From NCBI GenBank assembly GCA_032718475.1, contig JAUCBJ010009157.1, positions 1 through 64,000 on the forward strand: a stretch of DNA of 64,000 nt. Reading direction: 5' to 3'. Below the pieces are notes generated by a model, which had not been told where the DNA came from, did no database searches, and saw nothing but the letters and a program-made list of their open reading frames with translations. This DNA comes from Nemertoderma westbladi (lineage: Eukaryota; Xenacoelomorpha; Nemertodermatida; Nemertodermatidae). Each line of letters starts with the position of its first letter. Positions within the stretch are counted from its first letter, which is position 1. Below, piece after piece: positions 1-10,219 of this stretch. Position numbers and translations under genes: made by a program.

Positions 1-1269
1 CGCTTTCCTTTCTGCTTCTGCCACTTTTGTCTCTGCCGCTGCCTCTGCCGCTGCCGCCTTTCTTTCTGCTTCTGCAACTATTACTGCTGCTTTCTTTCTG
101 TCTTCTATACGTTTTTTCCTTACTTGTTCTTCCCTTTCTCTAGCGATGCGGAGTTGTTCATCGAATTTAGCTTGGTTCGCCGCTAACCTATCCACATCAA
201 TCGCATCTAACACAAGTTTGGCTCCTTCGCTATTAGGGCTAAGTCCCTCTAGCCTTCTCCTCAACTCTTTATCTCCCACAAAACGCTGATAGTCTGACAG
301 ATAGATATCAATGGCATCCTTCTTATGCGGTTTCTCTGCCGTCGCTTCACTTTCCACTTGGGAAAAAGTAGCGTCTGTTGATTCTCCATGGGTTGATCGC
401 TCCTCTAGCTGAGCTTTCCACTGAGCAGTTCCTCGAACCTGGAGATTCACTCTTTGAAACCAAGTCTTTACGGCAACTTGCAACGACGTGTCTTGTTTTC
501 TTTTAGAAGCCTCCTCAAAGGCGGATAAGATTAGCCTAATCCGCAAAACTCTTTCTCTAACTTGATAAAGCAGCGATCCCTGCTCTTGAGGTCCTTGAGG
601 TTGTTGAAACAGTTGTCTCTCTACTCGCTCCATAGAGCTGAAGAATCCCTGTGCGTATCCGGCTGCGGACCTCTTCCATACAGCTGGATCGATGGTCTCC
701 TTGGCTACTCCCATCCGGTGTATGTCTTCCCAGGCAGCTTCTGATAAATCAAATGGGAGTCCGGGTCCGGGGAAGTTCCATTGCGACTCAACAATAGACT
801 TCAGTTCTTCACTAGTGTAGCCCGCGTAGCTATCTCTAGTTGACCGTTGACTTCTCGCCCAATCGATCTGGTGTTCTTCCACCGCGATCAATAACCCAGC
901 GAGCACGGCTGCAGGAAGGATGAGAAGGGGATCCGTATAAACCGCATCCGTCATCTCTGCTCCGCTCTCGGGTGTCAGCTCTACAGTATCCTCACTACTG
1001 GAGCTGCTGGGCCGCTGAGGAATAAGTTCTTGACTAGCGGGTTGTTGCTGTTCCGCCGCTTGTTGGTCCCGCTTGACCTGAGCTCGGGTGCCTATGATAG
1101 ACCTACGATGTTGGACCAGCCTAGGTTCTGTTATTACTACTGGAGGGATGACTTTCCTCACAGTGGGAGGTGAACTGGATTTACGACCAGACAGTGGTAC
1201 GTCTCTATCTGAGTCGCAGATAGTTACATCTAATAAACTGTCTGACAGGTTCTGCTTAGTATCAGACAT
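1..1269 (-). CDS. Retrotransposon gag, N-terminal part (open to window edge)
   Basis: Starts at the ATG on the minus strand at 1269 and reads without a stop for 423 codons to the window edge. It has a Ser/Pro/Gln-rich start, a middle region rich in charged residues, and an Ala/Glu/Lys-rich, probably coiled-coil segment near the edge. Gag proteins of this class build the particle that packages element RNA. Compared with the second copy (49195 onward), this copy has 8 extra bases at about 861-868 and one extra base at about 691, and it is uninterrupted. It therefore shows that the two ORFs seen in the other copy were once one gag. The C-terminus, zinc knuckles and any pol are outside the window. 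Confidence 0.75.
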   Translation of the reverse strand, partial: MSDTKQNLSDSLLDVTICDSDRDVPLSGRKSSSPPTVRKVIPPVVITEPRLVQHRRSIIGTRAQVKRDQQAAEQQQPASQELIPQRPSSSSSEDTVELTPESGAEMTDAVYTDPLLILPAAVLAGLLIAVEEHQIDWARSQRSTRDSYAGYTSEELKSIVESQWNFPGPGLPFDLSEAAWEDIHRMGVAKETIDPAVWKRSAAGYAQGFFSSMERVERQLFQQPQGPQEQGSLLYQVRERVLRIRLILSAFEEASKRKQDTSLQVAVKTWFQRVNLQVRGTAQWKAQLEERSTHGESTDATFSQVESEATAEKPHKKDAIDIYLSDYQRFVGDKELRRRLEGLSPNSEGAKLVLDAIDVDRLAANQAKFDEQLRIAREREEQVRKKRIEDRKKAAVIVAEAERKAAAAEAAAETKVAEAERKA

Positions 1270-3433
1270 GACTAGGTATGTACAGTTGAATGCCTACTGC
1301 TATATTACAGTCTAAGCAAGTCTAGTAACTCAGTATGAACTGCTAGCCTAGTAATTAATTACCGTTACTGCTACTCAGTGTAGCGTGATATATATATAAT
1401 ATATTAGAATACCGGTATGCTTATAGTATATATAACTATTATTACAGACTAGGTTTATCACAGAATACCGGTATAATTTTAGCACAAATATATATAAATA
1501 TATAATAGGCCTATCGGAATACCGGTATACAGCTTACAGTTTGTAGTATATATAATTCTGGACTAGAATTAATTACAAGTACCGGTATAATTTCAGCCAA
1601 AATTTATAGAAATAAAGATAATAGGCCTATCGAAAATACCGGTATATCAATTATTTTAAATAATTGAATTTCTGAATTTTAGGGTTACTTGGTTACTTTA
1701 CTTACTTTATTACCGTTATTTGAGCAGTAATCCAACTGATATTGAGACCTAATGGTTGTATGGTAGGCCTACGATTTATAAATCGTTAGATTTGATTTAT
1801 AATATATATATACCCGTTTTAATGGGTTTTGTCAATGTTTGAAATAAATGTTATTATTTCTGGGGAGTAATCACTACACAAAGCGGTGCGCTTTCAGTGA
1901 AGTGTTACGTACAGGACACTAAAACAAATAATACTAATTTACCTAAGTTACTTAATACTACAAATTACGTACAATTCGGGTTGAGATTACAATCTCTAAA
2001 TAAACACAAAATTTTACAAAAAACACAAATACGAATTTTTAGGGTAATTTTACAAGAAGTCTACAAACCAGCCTAACAAAGGGTTAGAAAACTGATTATT
2101 ACAGCGGACAGGGTACTACGGTATTTGAAATAATAAGTAGTAGTAAATACACTGCGTTGTCTAGATAGGAAAATACCACCGCCTGACGACCTATAGCCGT
2201 ATCGCTATAGGTTCTACGTTATGTATCACGGAGTGTTCCTACCTAGAAGTTAATAGAGCTAATCGAATGTGCCTATCAACCACTTTACAACACAGATATA
2301 ATGTCTACAATAATTACTTCGGAAAGTACTGTACACTAAACCCTAAATTAGGTACGAGTACTTGTATAACAAATAATCAGTAGTTAAATATACTTGAACA
2401 GCTAAAAGAACCACGGCATCTGCTGGAGTGACCGATGCACAAAATCACCAGTCTTTACCTACGCCGAGCAGCCCGTGTAGTACCGGGGTTAATTTAACTA
2501 TAGCGGTATGTATAACAAACACAATTACTGTAGGAACAAACTTGGGGAATGAATGTTGCGAATAATCGCATAAACTCTGAATAATAAATATTACGCTACG
2601 CGTACAAACTACTCAAACAAAATACAGACCGAACACTGACAGACTACTATCAAGCCTAAACAAACTACGGTATATGCAGACTCCGAAATGATTAGGGAGT
2701 ATGCGCTCTAACCCAGTAGTGCGACTTATTCTTTAGTTGGGGGTTTACCTTACAGCGTTCGCTGCCCCTACTGCCTAATCGTACTTAATCGGACAGATGA
2801 TCTACACACGCGGCAATCCGTTCAGACCTAATAACAGCCAGACAACTATCCAGCCTACAAATTATCTAAATAAAATTATACGCTACCCGTACAGACTTAC
2901 ACAAACAAAGTACAGACTAAACGATGGCAGACTACTCTCAAGCCTAAATAAACTACAGGACATGCAGACTCCGAAATGATTAGGGAGTATGCGCTCTAAC
3001 CCAGTAGTGCGACTTATTCTTTAGTTGGGGGTTTACCTTACCGCATTGGCTGCCCCTACTTCCTAACCGTACTTAATCGGACAAGTGCTCTACACACACT
3101 GCAATTCGTTCGGACTTAACAGCAATCAGACAACAGCTCAGCCTACAAATTGTCTGTACAATCTGATCAGGTTTACACGCCTTCTGTTCAATACTGGCCT
3201 ACAAACAAATAAAACTGACAGAAATAGGCCTAAGTAAAATCCCAATAAAAACCAGGCGTCCCCGATTAATTATTAAGACCTACCGGCATATATAATCAAA
3301 TCGAATAATACTGCTGTACTTATACGGAAGTAGGTACCGGTCCGGATGATCAGGCAGTCAGGCCTACTGGTTACCGGTCGACCGATACTTTCGACTTTAT
3401 TGCTTACTGCAATAAAGAAGCTATATCCTTTAA
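1270..3433 (-). other. Long untranslated leader of BEL copy 1
   Basis: About 2.2 kb lies between the LTR and the gag ATG with no credible ORF. It holds a tandem duplication with a 288-bp period (the block with CCGAAATGATTAGGGAGT at 2683 and again at 2971) and a cluster of TACCGGTA palindromes at about 1400-1650 alternating with TAGGCCTA. The same features occur in copy 2. Immediately after the LTR I do not see the TGG that usually begins a tRNA primer-binding site. Confidence 0.7.
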
Positions 3434-4677
3434 TGTTCGCGCTTTCAGACCTTTGGCAGTTTAACCCACCAAATTAAGATGTCTTCTAGATATTAAATCT
3501 GTTTTTAGTCTATGACAAGTATTTGATTCACTACACTAGTCGAAACCAATCCGTGCGCGACCATTCACCCGCTGGATATTCCCGGGAGATTGGGTTCGAC
3601 GGTTTAATTTTATTGCTATGTAAGCCTAATGTATTATTCGACTGACAGTACTATATAATCTCTGACAATATTATTCACCTTCGGTAATATTAACAGTTCC
3701 TTTAGGACGTGGCGCTTTATCTATATAAACAGAGTTATGACTTAAACTACTCACAACGATATGGCTTAATTATAATTCACATATATGGCGCATTCTTTAG
3801 GAATTGCTTCTTTAACAGACTCACTCATACACAATGCTGCACAATACTGCACACTAATCTGCCAATCTTCACTGATTTTAGTCACATATAAAAGGAACAC
3901 AGGCTGACTCATGTAGGGTCTATCAAATAACATTAGATTCACTTCAAACCACTTTAACATAAGTCACAATCGTTATTGGTAACCTTTCTCTCTTACCTTC
4001 GGTATATCAAGAATATTGGGTTGCGGGGTTATTTATCGTTATTCCAAATATAATAATTCATCAACCATATTATGAAGAACTGACAGTAAATAGCAGTATA
4101 AAACAACAACTGAACACTGATTGTTACGAGTTTGCAATGTTTCAGCAGTCAGGATGTATGATCAGTTAGCAGTAGTCTTTAGGTATGCTGATATGTCAGT
4201 TAAAGGATATATGCCCTTTATAATTAAACCTACTAGTGTAAGACTAAAAACAGTAAGGCACAAAATACTTCCAAGCCGTTCTTTCTTAGGCTCAGGACTG
4301 AATGTAAACACTGCACATAGGCATTGCGTCATTTCTCGGAAATTTTCTGTACAAGGAGCCACAAAAACGCTCTCATTGGCTGACTGAACTGAGAGACGCC
4401 GTAGAACAAAGGAAATCAACACGTATGAATGTCAGCTGTTAACCGTAGTCATAGTAACTACTGTTCAAGAGTAGCTATCACCCTTTTGCGTCACGAATTG
4501 CCATAGAATCATAAAATATGCCTTTCACAGTACACATACGGAGGAAATAGATCTTAGATCCTCTAAAAACACCGATACAGCAATAATACGGTCTCTTACA
4601 CTTATTAAATCAACTACAGAGTATTTCAATGTAAAAGATAATAAAAATAACGGGGCAATTCAGCAAAGGCTTTTACA
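3434..4677 (-). repeat. 5' LTR of BEL copy 1
   Basis: A 1244-bp LTR, read on the minus strand as TGTAAAAG...GCGAACA. It is homologous over its full length to the LTRs at 45788-47023 and 57182-58417, with scattered substitutions and a few small indels. A TATA-like TATATAG and an AATAAA signal occur at the same relative places as in copy 2. Confidence 0.88.
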
Positions 4678-5899
4678 CTCTTTGATGAATTCAAATTGCC
4701 CGCTTTTTTGTGTGAATGTCATCGTTGAAGACCAGACCTGTTTTTAATGATTCCTGGACCACGATACGATACCTACTGTCTACTGTAGGTCTGTAGGTGG
4801 TCTTGGACTTACTAACAGAACATTGACAACCCAACATTATAGCGTGTCCACTGTCGTCGAAAAGGAGGGAAATTTGAATTGAAAACTATACACGTTTGGC
4901 TTCCTGTCCAAAGTTATACAGTCAGACAGTTGATAATAATTAGGCTTCATACAGTACTGCCATATTGCACAGCGTAATTATACTTACTGTGTGCCGCTAG
5001 TTGTTCTTGTTAGGCCTACTACAGTAAATATTCATTGTGGGTCTGGTCTGCTGTGCAATTGTTCCGCGTTTATCATAACAATCAAATAGGTACTGGTAAT
5101 AATTGCCTAGTTGCGAGCAGTTTGCACGCAGGTAGACCAAATTTCAACAAAATATTGACGTTCAAACACAAACATTAAGTCAGACCATGGAATAGATTAT
5201 TCAGATTAAAAGACTGTCCTACATGGCAACTGCTGAGATAAGATCTCTTAATTATTAAATATTCGGTTGGAGGCTGGGGGGGGGGGGGGGGGGGGTGTAA
5301 GTTTAAGTACACTTGTTGATAAATTGGATTTCACGTGCTTATTTACATGGTAACGGGGAAATGTTTTTGTTCATACAGTATAAACAGTTATAACTCCTTT
5401 CGCATAAATGGTCGTTATTCCAGGTTGGAATTTATGTACTCTGCCTGCAGCCGCAAGATAGTTTTGTGTAGCCTACGCCCAAAAAAACCATAGTGCGATT
5501 TGCACACCTACTTTATTTAGTCTACAACGCAATGGTTTGTTTCAATTTTTCACACCTACGTCCTTAGAATATATCGAAAAAATATGCACCCCTTGGTAAT
5601 TAATAATTATAATTTAATTATGCCAATTATGGTACTGTATAATATTACAATAAGTTTGTAGCTGAAAAATATAAAAATTTTCAAAAATCTGTTAAAACTG
5701 AAAACTGAAAAAATAGAACTGAAAAACTTAGGATGAAGGAAGATGTAACAGTACGCACTACGCCGTTACATTTAGAGACAATTTTACAAATATTACAACA
5801 TTCAAACTATCTGTTTCGATTTCCATGCGATCTCATTAAAAAGTGTAAAATAATAATTTATTCATTGTATTGTTAATAAAGCTTAAATATTCAATAACA
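4678..5899. other. Intergenic, no gene seen; G20 run
   Basis: AT-rich spacer between the BEL copy and GRHPR. No ORF of interest on either strand. It contains an uninterrupted run of 20 G at 5276-5295. The GRHPR promoter must lie in the distal part, but I see no clear TATA box. Confidence 0.5.
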
Positions 5900-7455
5900 A
5901 TGACCGACAAGGAGATATCGATAGCTGGTAAACGAGTGTTCGCTTCCTTTGAGTTACCTTTAGCAGCGGCCGAGTACCTGCGAGCCTTCGGTATAGTTAT
6001 AGACGAGTGGCACGATATGCGACACCTTTTACCCAGAGACTATTTACTCAACGCCGTCAAAGATGTGGAAGGATTCATATGTATTCCCACAAACAAGGTA
6101 GACGATGAACTTCTGGATCACGCGAAAAACTTAAAAGTTATCAGCACTTATTCGGTTGGCTTGGATCATATAAATATACCAGGTGCAGTATTATAAATCA
6201 AATCCATTATTATAGAAAGCGTAATTTGTAACTAAAGAGAAACAATAATGCTCATTTTATAGGCAAATTCTGAAATATAATTTTGAATACAAAGTTATGT
6301 TTGTACAGTACAGTATATTATGTTTGTTTGTATATAGTAAGTTTGTATGTAGTAGTGTACTGTAGCACAATGTCAATTATCTAGATAGGGGGGATACTGG
6401 ACACAATAAAAATGCATCCAGCTGATTACTATCAAAAATAAAACTGTAACCTGTTCTATATTGTGTTTAGTTTATTGTTTTGGTTAAAATATCGTGCCAC
6501 TATAACCTGCTCCTTTCCCTAAATTGATAATTTAACATTGAGGCGGGATATTAATTCCCCAAGGCAGGTTTTGCGTCCAGTCAAAAAAATAAAATTACTA
6601 CTCTAAGTCGTAGTCTTAGTCTATCTATCACTTTATAACATTATAGTTCTCATCTCGTTACGCTATGGCGGTCTGATTAGACACTACGCCCACTGTGTCA
6701 AGAAAATTAATTAAATAATTAATATTAATAACAATCATTGTTCTACCTTTGCAGCCGTTCTATCTCGTGGAATCCTTCTGGGCAACACACCGGGTCTACT
6801 GGCTGACACGGTGGCGGAACTAGCGATCGCCTTGCTACTCTGCGTCGCCCGACAACTGAGCGAAGCGATGAACGTCGTTAGGAGTGGACGAGACGGTAAA
6901 TTACGCGACTTCTTTATGTGCGGTCGAGACGTGCGCGGTTCCACCGTCGGAATAGTCGGTCTCGGAAGCATCGGACAATCATTAGCCGGAAAACTGTCCG
7001 GTTTCCAAGTCAACCGAATTCTATACAGCGGTCCCACCGATAAGAAAGTAGACTACGCTACCTACGTTACTCTCGAAGATTTGGTCGCTAATTCCGATTA
7101 CGTCGTAATAACTTGCGCTTTGAATGAATCGACTAAAGGATTGTTCGATATGCGGTTGTTTAAGTTAATGAAGAAGTCGGGTTGTTTGATTAATGTGAGT
7201 CGAGGTGCGGTTGTTAACCAAGAGGATTTGTACGAGGCGCTTACCGGGGGGGTGATCGCCTCCGCTGGGTTGGATGTGACCACGCCCGAGCCCTTCCCAA
7301 CGGACCACCCGTTGCTATCGCTACCCAACTGCGTGGTGCTGCCCCACATTGGATCTGCCACTGTCGGGACTCGCACCGACATGGTGTTGTTAATGGCTAG
7401 GAACCTTGTGAACGGGTTGTCTGGGAGACCCATGGAAACGCCTGTTTTGCAATGA
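5900..7455 (+). CDS. GRHPR: Glyoxylate/hydroxypyruvate reductase (two exons)
   Basis: Exon 1 is 5900-6182 and exon 2 is 6755-7455, joined across a 572-bp intron with a CAG|GTGCAG donor and a TTTGCAG acceptor after a pyrimidine stretch. The spliced protein is 327 residues; human GRHPR has 328. It belongs to the D-2-hydroxyacid dehydrogenase family, which reduces glyoxylate and hydroxypyruvate with NAD(P)H in the cytosol and in peroxisomes or mitochondria. The dinucleotide-binding GLGSIG is at about residues 163-168. The family catalytic triad is visible as Arg244 (NVSRGAVVNQ), Glu273 (LDVTTPEP) and His292 (LPHIGSAT). The ATG at 5900 (A at -3) gives the N-terminus MTDKEISIAGKRVF; the in-frame extension upstream has no ATG. 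Splicing keeps the spacing of the VGLDH...SRG region seen in the family. The next genes are unrelated. Confidence 0.95.
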
Positions 7456-8386
7456 CAAGGTCTACTACATAGTATACCTACTGAACATTAGCTAATATAC
7501 AGTAATTCTGTAGTAATTTGGAAATTTAATTTGTTATCAATTTAATTTAAAAATGATTCGTTTAATAATTGATTGTGGAAAATATTTTAATTGTAGATTT
7601 ATCCTTAAATATTATAAATAAATAATGATTAAAAGTAATTGTTTACATGCTGTGGCACTATTTTCACTTTTTTGTAGAGTGTAATAGTCCATATACTTTA
7701 TACTGTGATGATGATATCTGAGTACGTCAATGTTTTTTCACCTCACAGGTTTGGTGTAAAGTTAGGCAAAAAATCATAAAGCCGTTGTCGACAACGACAA
7801 CCCTTATATATTGTTTAAGACTATTAATTCCCACACAGACATGTAAGATAAATAACGTTTTCTTGCAAGCGCAATAAATGATTATACTGTATTAGATATA
7901 GAAACACATATTTATTGTATTACTTATAAAAGAGCCTAATGCCATACAATCAATGTATTGAGTTACTGTAATGAGTTAATGAAATGAGTAAATGTGTTTA
8001 AAAGAAATCGATGTTTGAATATCAAATGTGTTACAATAAATTACATGTTGAGTACTTATAGTGCATGCAGCTGTGATGGTCTCTATTTTGTGATGTCATG
8101 TAGCTGTGGAGGTGGTGGCACGAGTATACGAATATTTATTGATTTCCATATTGACCATTGTTAACAAATACATAAGTGTGGGTCTAACTGTACAGAGGTT
8201 TAATTAGGGATTAATTTAAACCAGGAGACACTTGTTGATACATATTACTTTGTATACTTTAGGTCTACTGTACAACAGTAGGTTGATACTGTACAGTATA
8301 AAACAGTTAGACATATTAGACGACTTGTTTGTAACTTTTTAGCATCAATATAAATTAATCACGACACTTTGTTGTTCGCACTCAGT
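7456..8386. other. GRHPR 3' UTR and intergenic spacer
   Basis: No gene seen. AATAAA at 7617-7622, about 160 bases past the GRHPR stop, is a good candidate poly(A) signal, and further copies follow in AT-rich sequence. A short stretch near 8060-8115 (GCATGCAGCTG...ATGT) resembles one at 21010-21060, possibly an old dispersed repeat. Confidence 0.5.
7617..7622 (+). promoter_or_regulatory. Candidate poly(A) signal of GRHPR
   Basis: Canonical AATAAA about 160 bases downstream of the GRHPR stop codon, in AT-rich DNA. Confidence 0.5.
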
Positions 8387-8821
8387 ATGTACATATTCTC
8401 AATAAATTCGATGCAGGAAATTATTATATTCGCTTATATCTCAATTATATTATTGATATACGTTGACGCATCTACGGACGAAGCGGTAGATACAGTTACT
8501 GAAGCTACGGGTAGTTGTCATGAGTTAGATGATAAATGTAAACAATGCAAAACATTCGGCGGTGTAGAATTGTGTAGAAGCTGTTGTCTTAACGGTGAAT
8601 GCGTAGATAATGTGGATAACGCGAATAAACCATGCCCTAGGTCCCCAGCTCTGTCGAAAGCGACCGCAATTACTTTAGTGACGTTCGGGTCGTTAATCTT
8701 TGCCTTTGTTATCGTTATCGGCTGCTTTCGCTATCGCAGCGGGCAACGCAATAGACGTGAAGTAAAACTTGCCAAACAGCAACAACAGGAAATGATCGCA
8801 AGGTTGGATTTGGGACTCTAA
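8387..8821 (+). CDS. Small Cys-rich single-pass membrane protein, function unknown
   Basis: A 144-residue single-exon ORF starting at the ATG at 8387; the open frame extends a few codons upstream but without another ATG. Residues about 11-28 are very hydrophobic and probably a signal peptide. The predicted ectodomain (about 29-90) has eight cysteines at 44, 51, 54, 63, 66, 67, 72 and 83, enough for four disulphides. A hydrophobic segment at about 92-113 is followed by a basic stretch (CFRYRSGQRNRREVK) and a Gln-rich tail, as expected for a type I membrane protein with a short cytosolic end. I do not recognise the family. AATAAA at 8921 could end the transcript. The hydrophobic-Cys-hydrophobic-basic order is hard to get by chance, but coding status is inferred from sequence only. 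Confidence 0.65.
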   Translation: MYIFSINSMQEIIIFAYISIILLIYVDASTDEAVDTVTEATGSCHELDDKCKQCKTFGGVELCRSCCLNGECVDNVDNANKPCPRSPALSKATAITLVTFGSLIFAFVIVIGCFRYRSGQRNRREVKLAKQQQQEMIARLDLGL

Positions 8822-9622
8822 CTTAAACACAAAAATCGTACACTATATTATGGTGGACTACATTTCCAGTCGCAACACAAACTACATGTGTTCAATGGGT
8901 TTAAAAATTAATTAAATTAAAATAAAAACATTAAGGGAAAGGAGCAGGATTTAGGCTCCCCTATTGTTAATTTTGTGTTTAAGTTAGAGGAGCCAGGAGA
9001 TCCAAATCCTACCTTTCTCGCAGATGTGGGGTAAACGATGCTGGAGACACGGTCGTTGATGAAGGTCCGAGGTTTGAATGGGAAGAAGAGGATTTACATA
9101 TGATGAGAGAAAGAGATCGTTATACACCCGAGTAAAGATAGTGTGAACAGGCACAGTAGACGAAATTACAATGATTTACTGTGATTCCCGTTGCTCTGGA
9201 AACATTACGTCAATGAAAACTACTTGTAGGTCTAACAGTAGAAGTGCAGTCATAACCATTTAAATATTATATATAAAAATTATTGAACAGTTTGTGTGTG
9301 TACTGTACCCAATATATTTATCTGTACATTATTGTCTGTCGCTAAAAACAAACTTAATTAGGTGAAATTATTTCAGTTCTTTATCTTTCTACAGCATTCT
9401 ACTGCTTTCTACTACTTCATCTACCGCTGCCCCTCCTATAGCTCAACTTGAATTGACTAATGGATTAATAATAGTGAATATATTTTAGTTTTAATATTTA
9501 ATTAGACTCATTTATTAGTATTTTAGTAGATGTAACTCGTCGCACAATTTCTTTCATTTTTTTCATTAGCGTTTAGCGTATAAATTGCCACACATTATAT
9601 ATACCAGTACTACACTACTAAC
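8822..9622. other. 3' UTR and spacer, no gene seen
   Basis: Contains AATAAA at 8921-8926, about 100 bases after the stop of the upstream small membrane-protein gene. The rest is AT-rich with no supported feature. Confidence 0.45.
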
Positions 9623-10167
9623 TCTGCCGTGCAATGTAAAAAGACCGCAAGTCACAAAAAGTCATTTCGAGTTTTCCGTTTGCCTTCCGATTGTTGGTTT
9701 AAAATGTCCGTAAATTACTACTTTTTTATAACCCTACGCAATTGGGGGTGGGAAATTTTTCTACGTGAATATTTTTCACTTTCCATTAATATTTTGACTT
9801 CAGGGAAATTTTTTGTACTTACGGTGTTTTTGCATTATACAACCTGTATGTAAATACATATTTCAAGACACATGTTTAAAAAAAACCGTATGTGCGTTTT
9901 CTTATTATCTATGCAATGACAAAACACCGCAAGTCTTGTTACTTACGGATTTTTTGTATAAATTTAAGTGACTTACGGTCTTTTTCCTTTGTAACACTAT
10001 ACATATGTTTTGACTTACGGCCTTTCTACATTGCAAATCTCATATCTCTAGAACTTAATTAGATACGGTGTTCTGATTATACCATTAGATAGAGCGCATT
10101 TTTTAGACCCAGAAAAAGATAATTTTGGAAAAATGCGACCTACGGTCTTTTTACATTGCACGGCAGA
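9623..10167. mobile_element. Short non-autonomous DNA transposon (MITE-like) with 25-bp TIRs
   Basis: A perfect 25-bp inverted repeat closes the element: TCTGCCGTGCAATGTAAAAA... at 9623-9647 and its reverse complement at 10143-10167. Just outside, CAGTACTACA (9605) and its inverse (ends 10178) extend the inversion imperfectly. Inside are several subterminal copies of an ACTTACGGNNTTTTT motif in both orientations (about 9820, 9940, 9970, 10014, and inverse at 9915), typical of repeated transposase-binding sites. No transposase ORF is present. I could not identify a convincing target duplication, so I do not assign a superfamily. Confidence 0.7.
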
Positions 10168-10208
10168 ACTGTAGTACTGAATGCTTAGCGTGTGGATATT
10201 TCACTTGT

Positions 10209-10217
10209 GGATATTTC
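10209..10217. repeat. Target-site duplication (left) of truncated LINE
   Basis: GGATATTTC here is repeated at 12664-12672, directly after the LINE tail. Two extra bases separate it from the truncated 5' end. Confidence 0.7.
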
Positions 10218-10219
10218 AA

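Larger units (their letters stand above)
1..4677 (-). mobile_element. BEL/Pao-type LTR retrotransposon, copy 1 (5' part, cut by window edge)
   Basis: On the minus strand this region matches, almost end to end, the first 4.8 kb of the element at 45788-58417: LTR, long leader, then gag. The LTR boundary at 4677 is set by the TG...CA ends of the other copy. Only the 5' half lies inside the window, so pol content is unknown. The family call rests on the gag-protease ORF of copy 2 (a DUF1759-like gag region, two zinc knuckles, and a DSG protease). The bases just outside the LTR (CTCTT at 4678-4682) would be the target duplication, but the partner is out of view. Confidence 0.85.

Noticed and set aside
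4121-4422. Overlapping 86-88-codon ORFs in the LTR of BEL copy 1
   Set aside because: Not preserved in the LTRs of copy 2, where small indels break them.
6183-6754. Possible dispersed repeat shared by the GRHPR intron and 25265-25310
   Set aside because: Similarity (CTGATTACT...AAAATAA...TGTAACCTG) is short and imperfect; not enough to define an element.
9629-9853. 74-codon ORF
   Set aside because: Lies inside the TIR-bounded short element across its subterminal repeats; no protein-like features.
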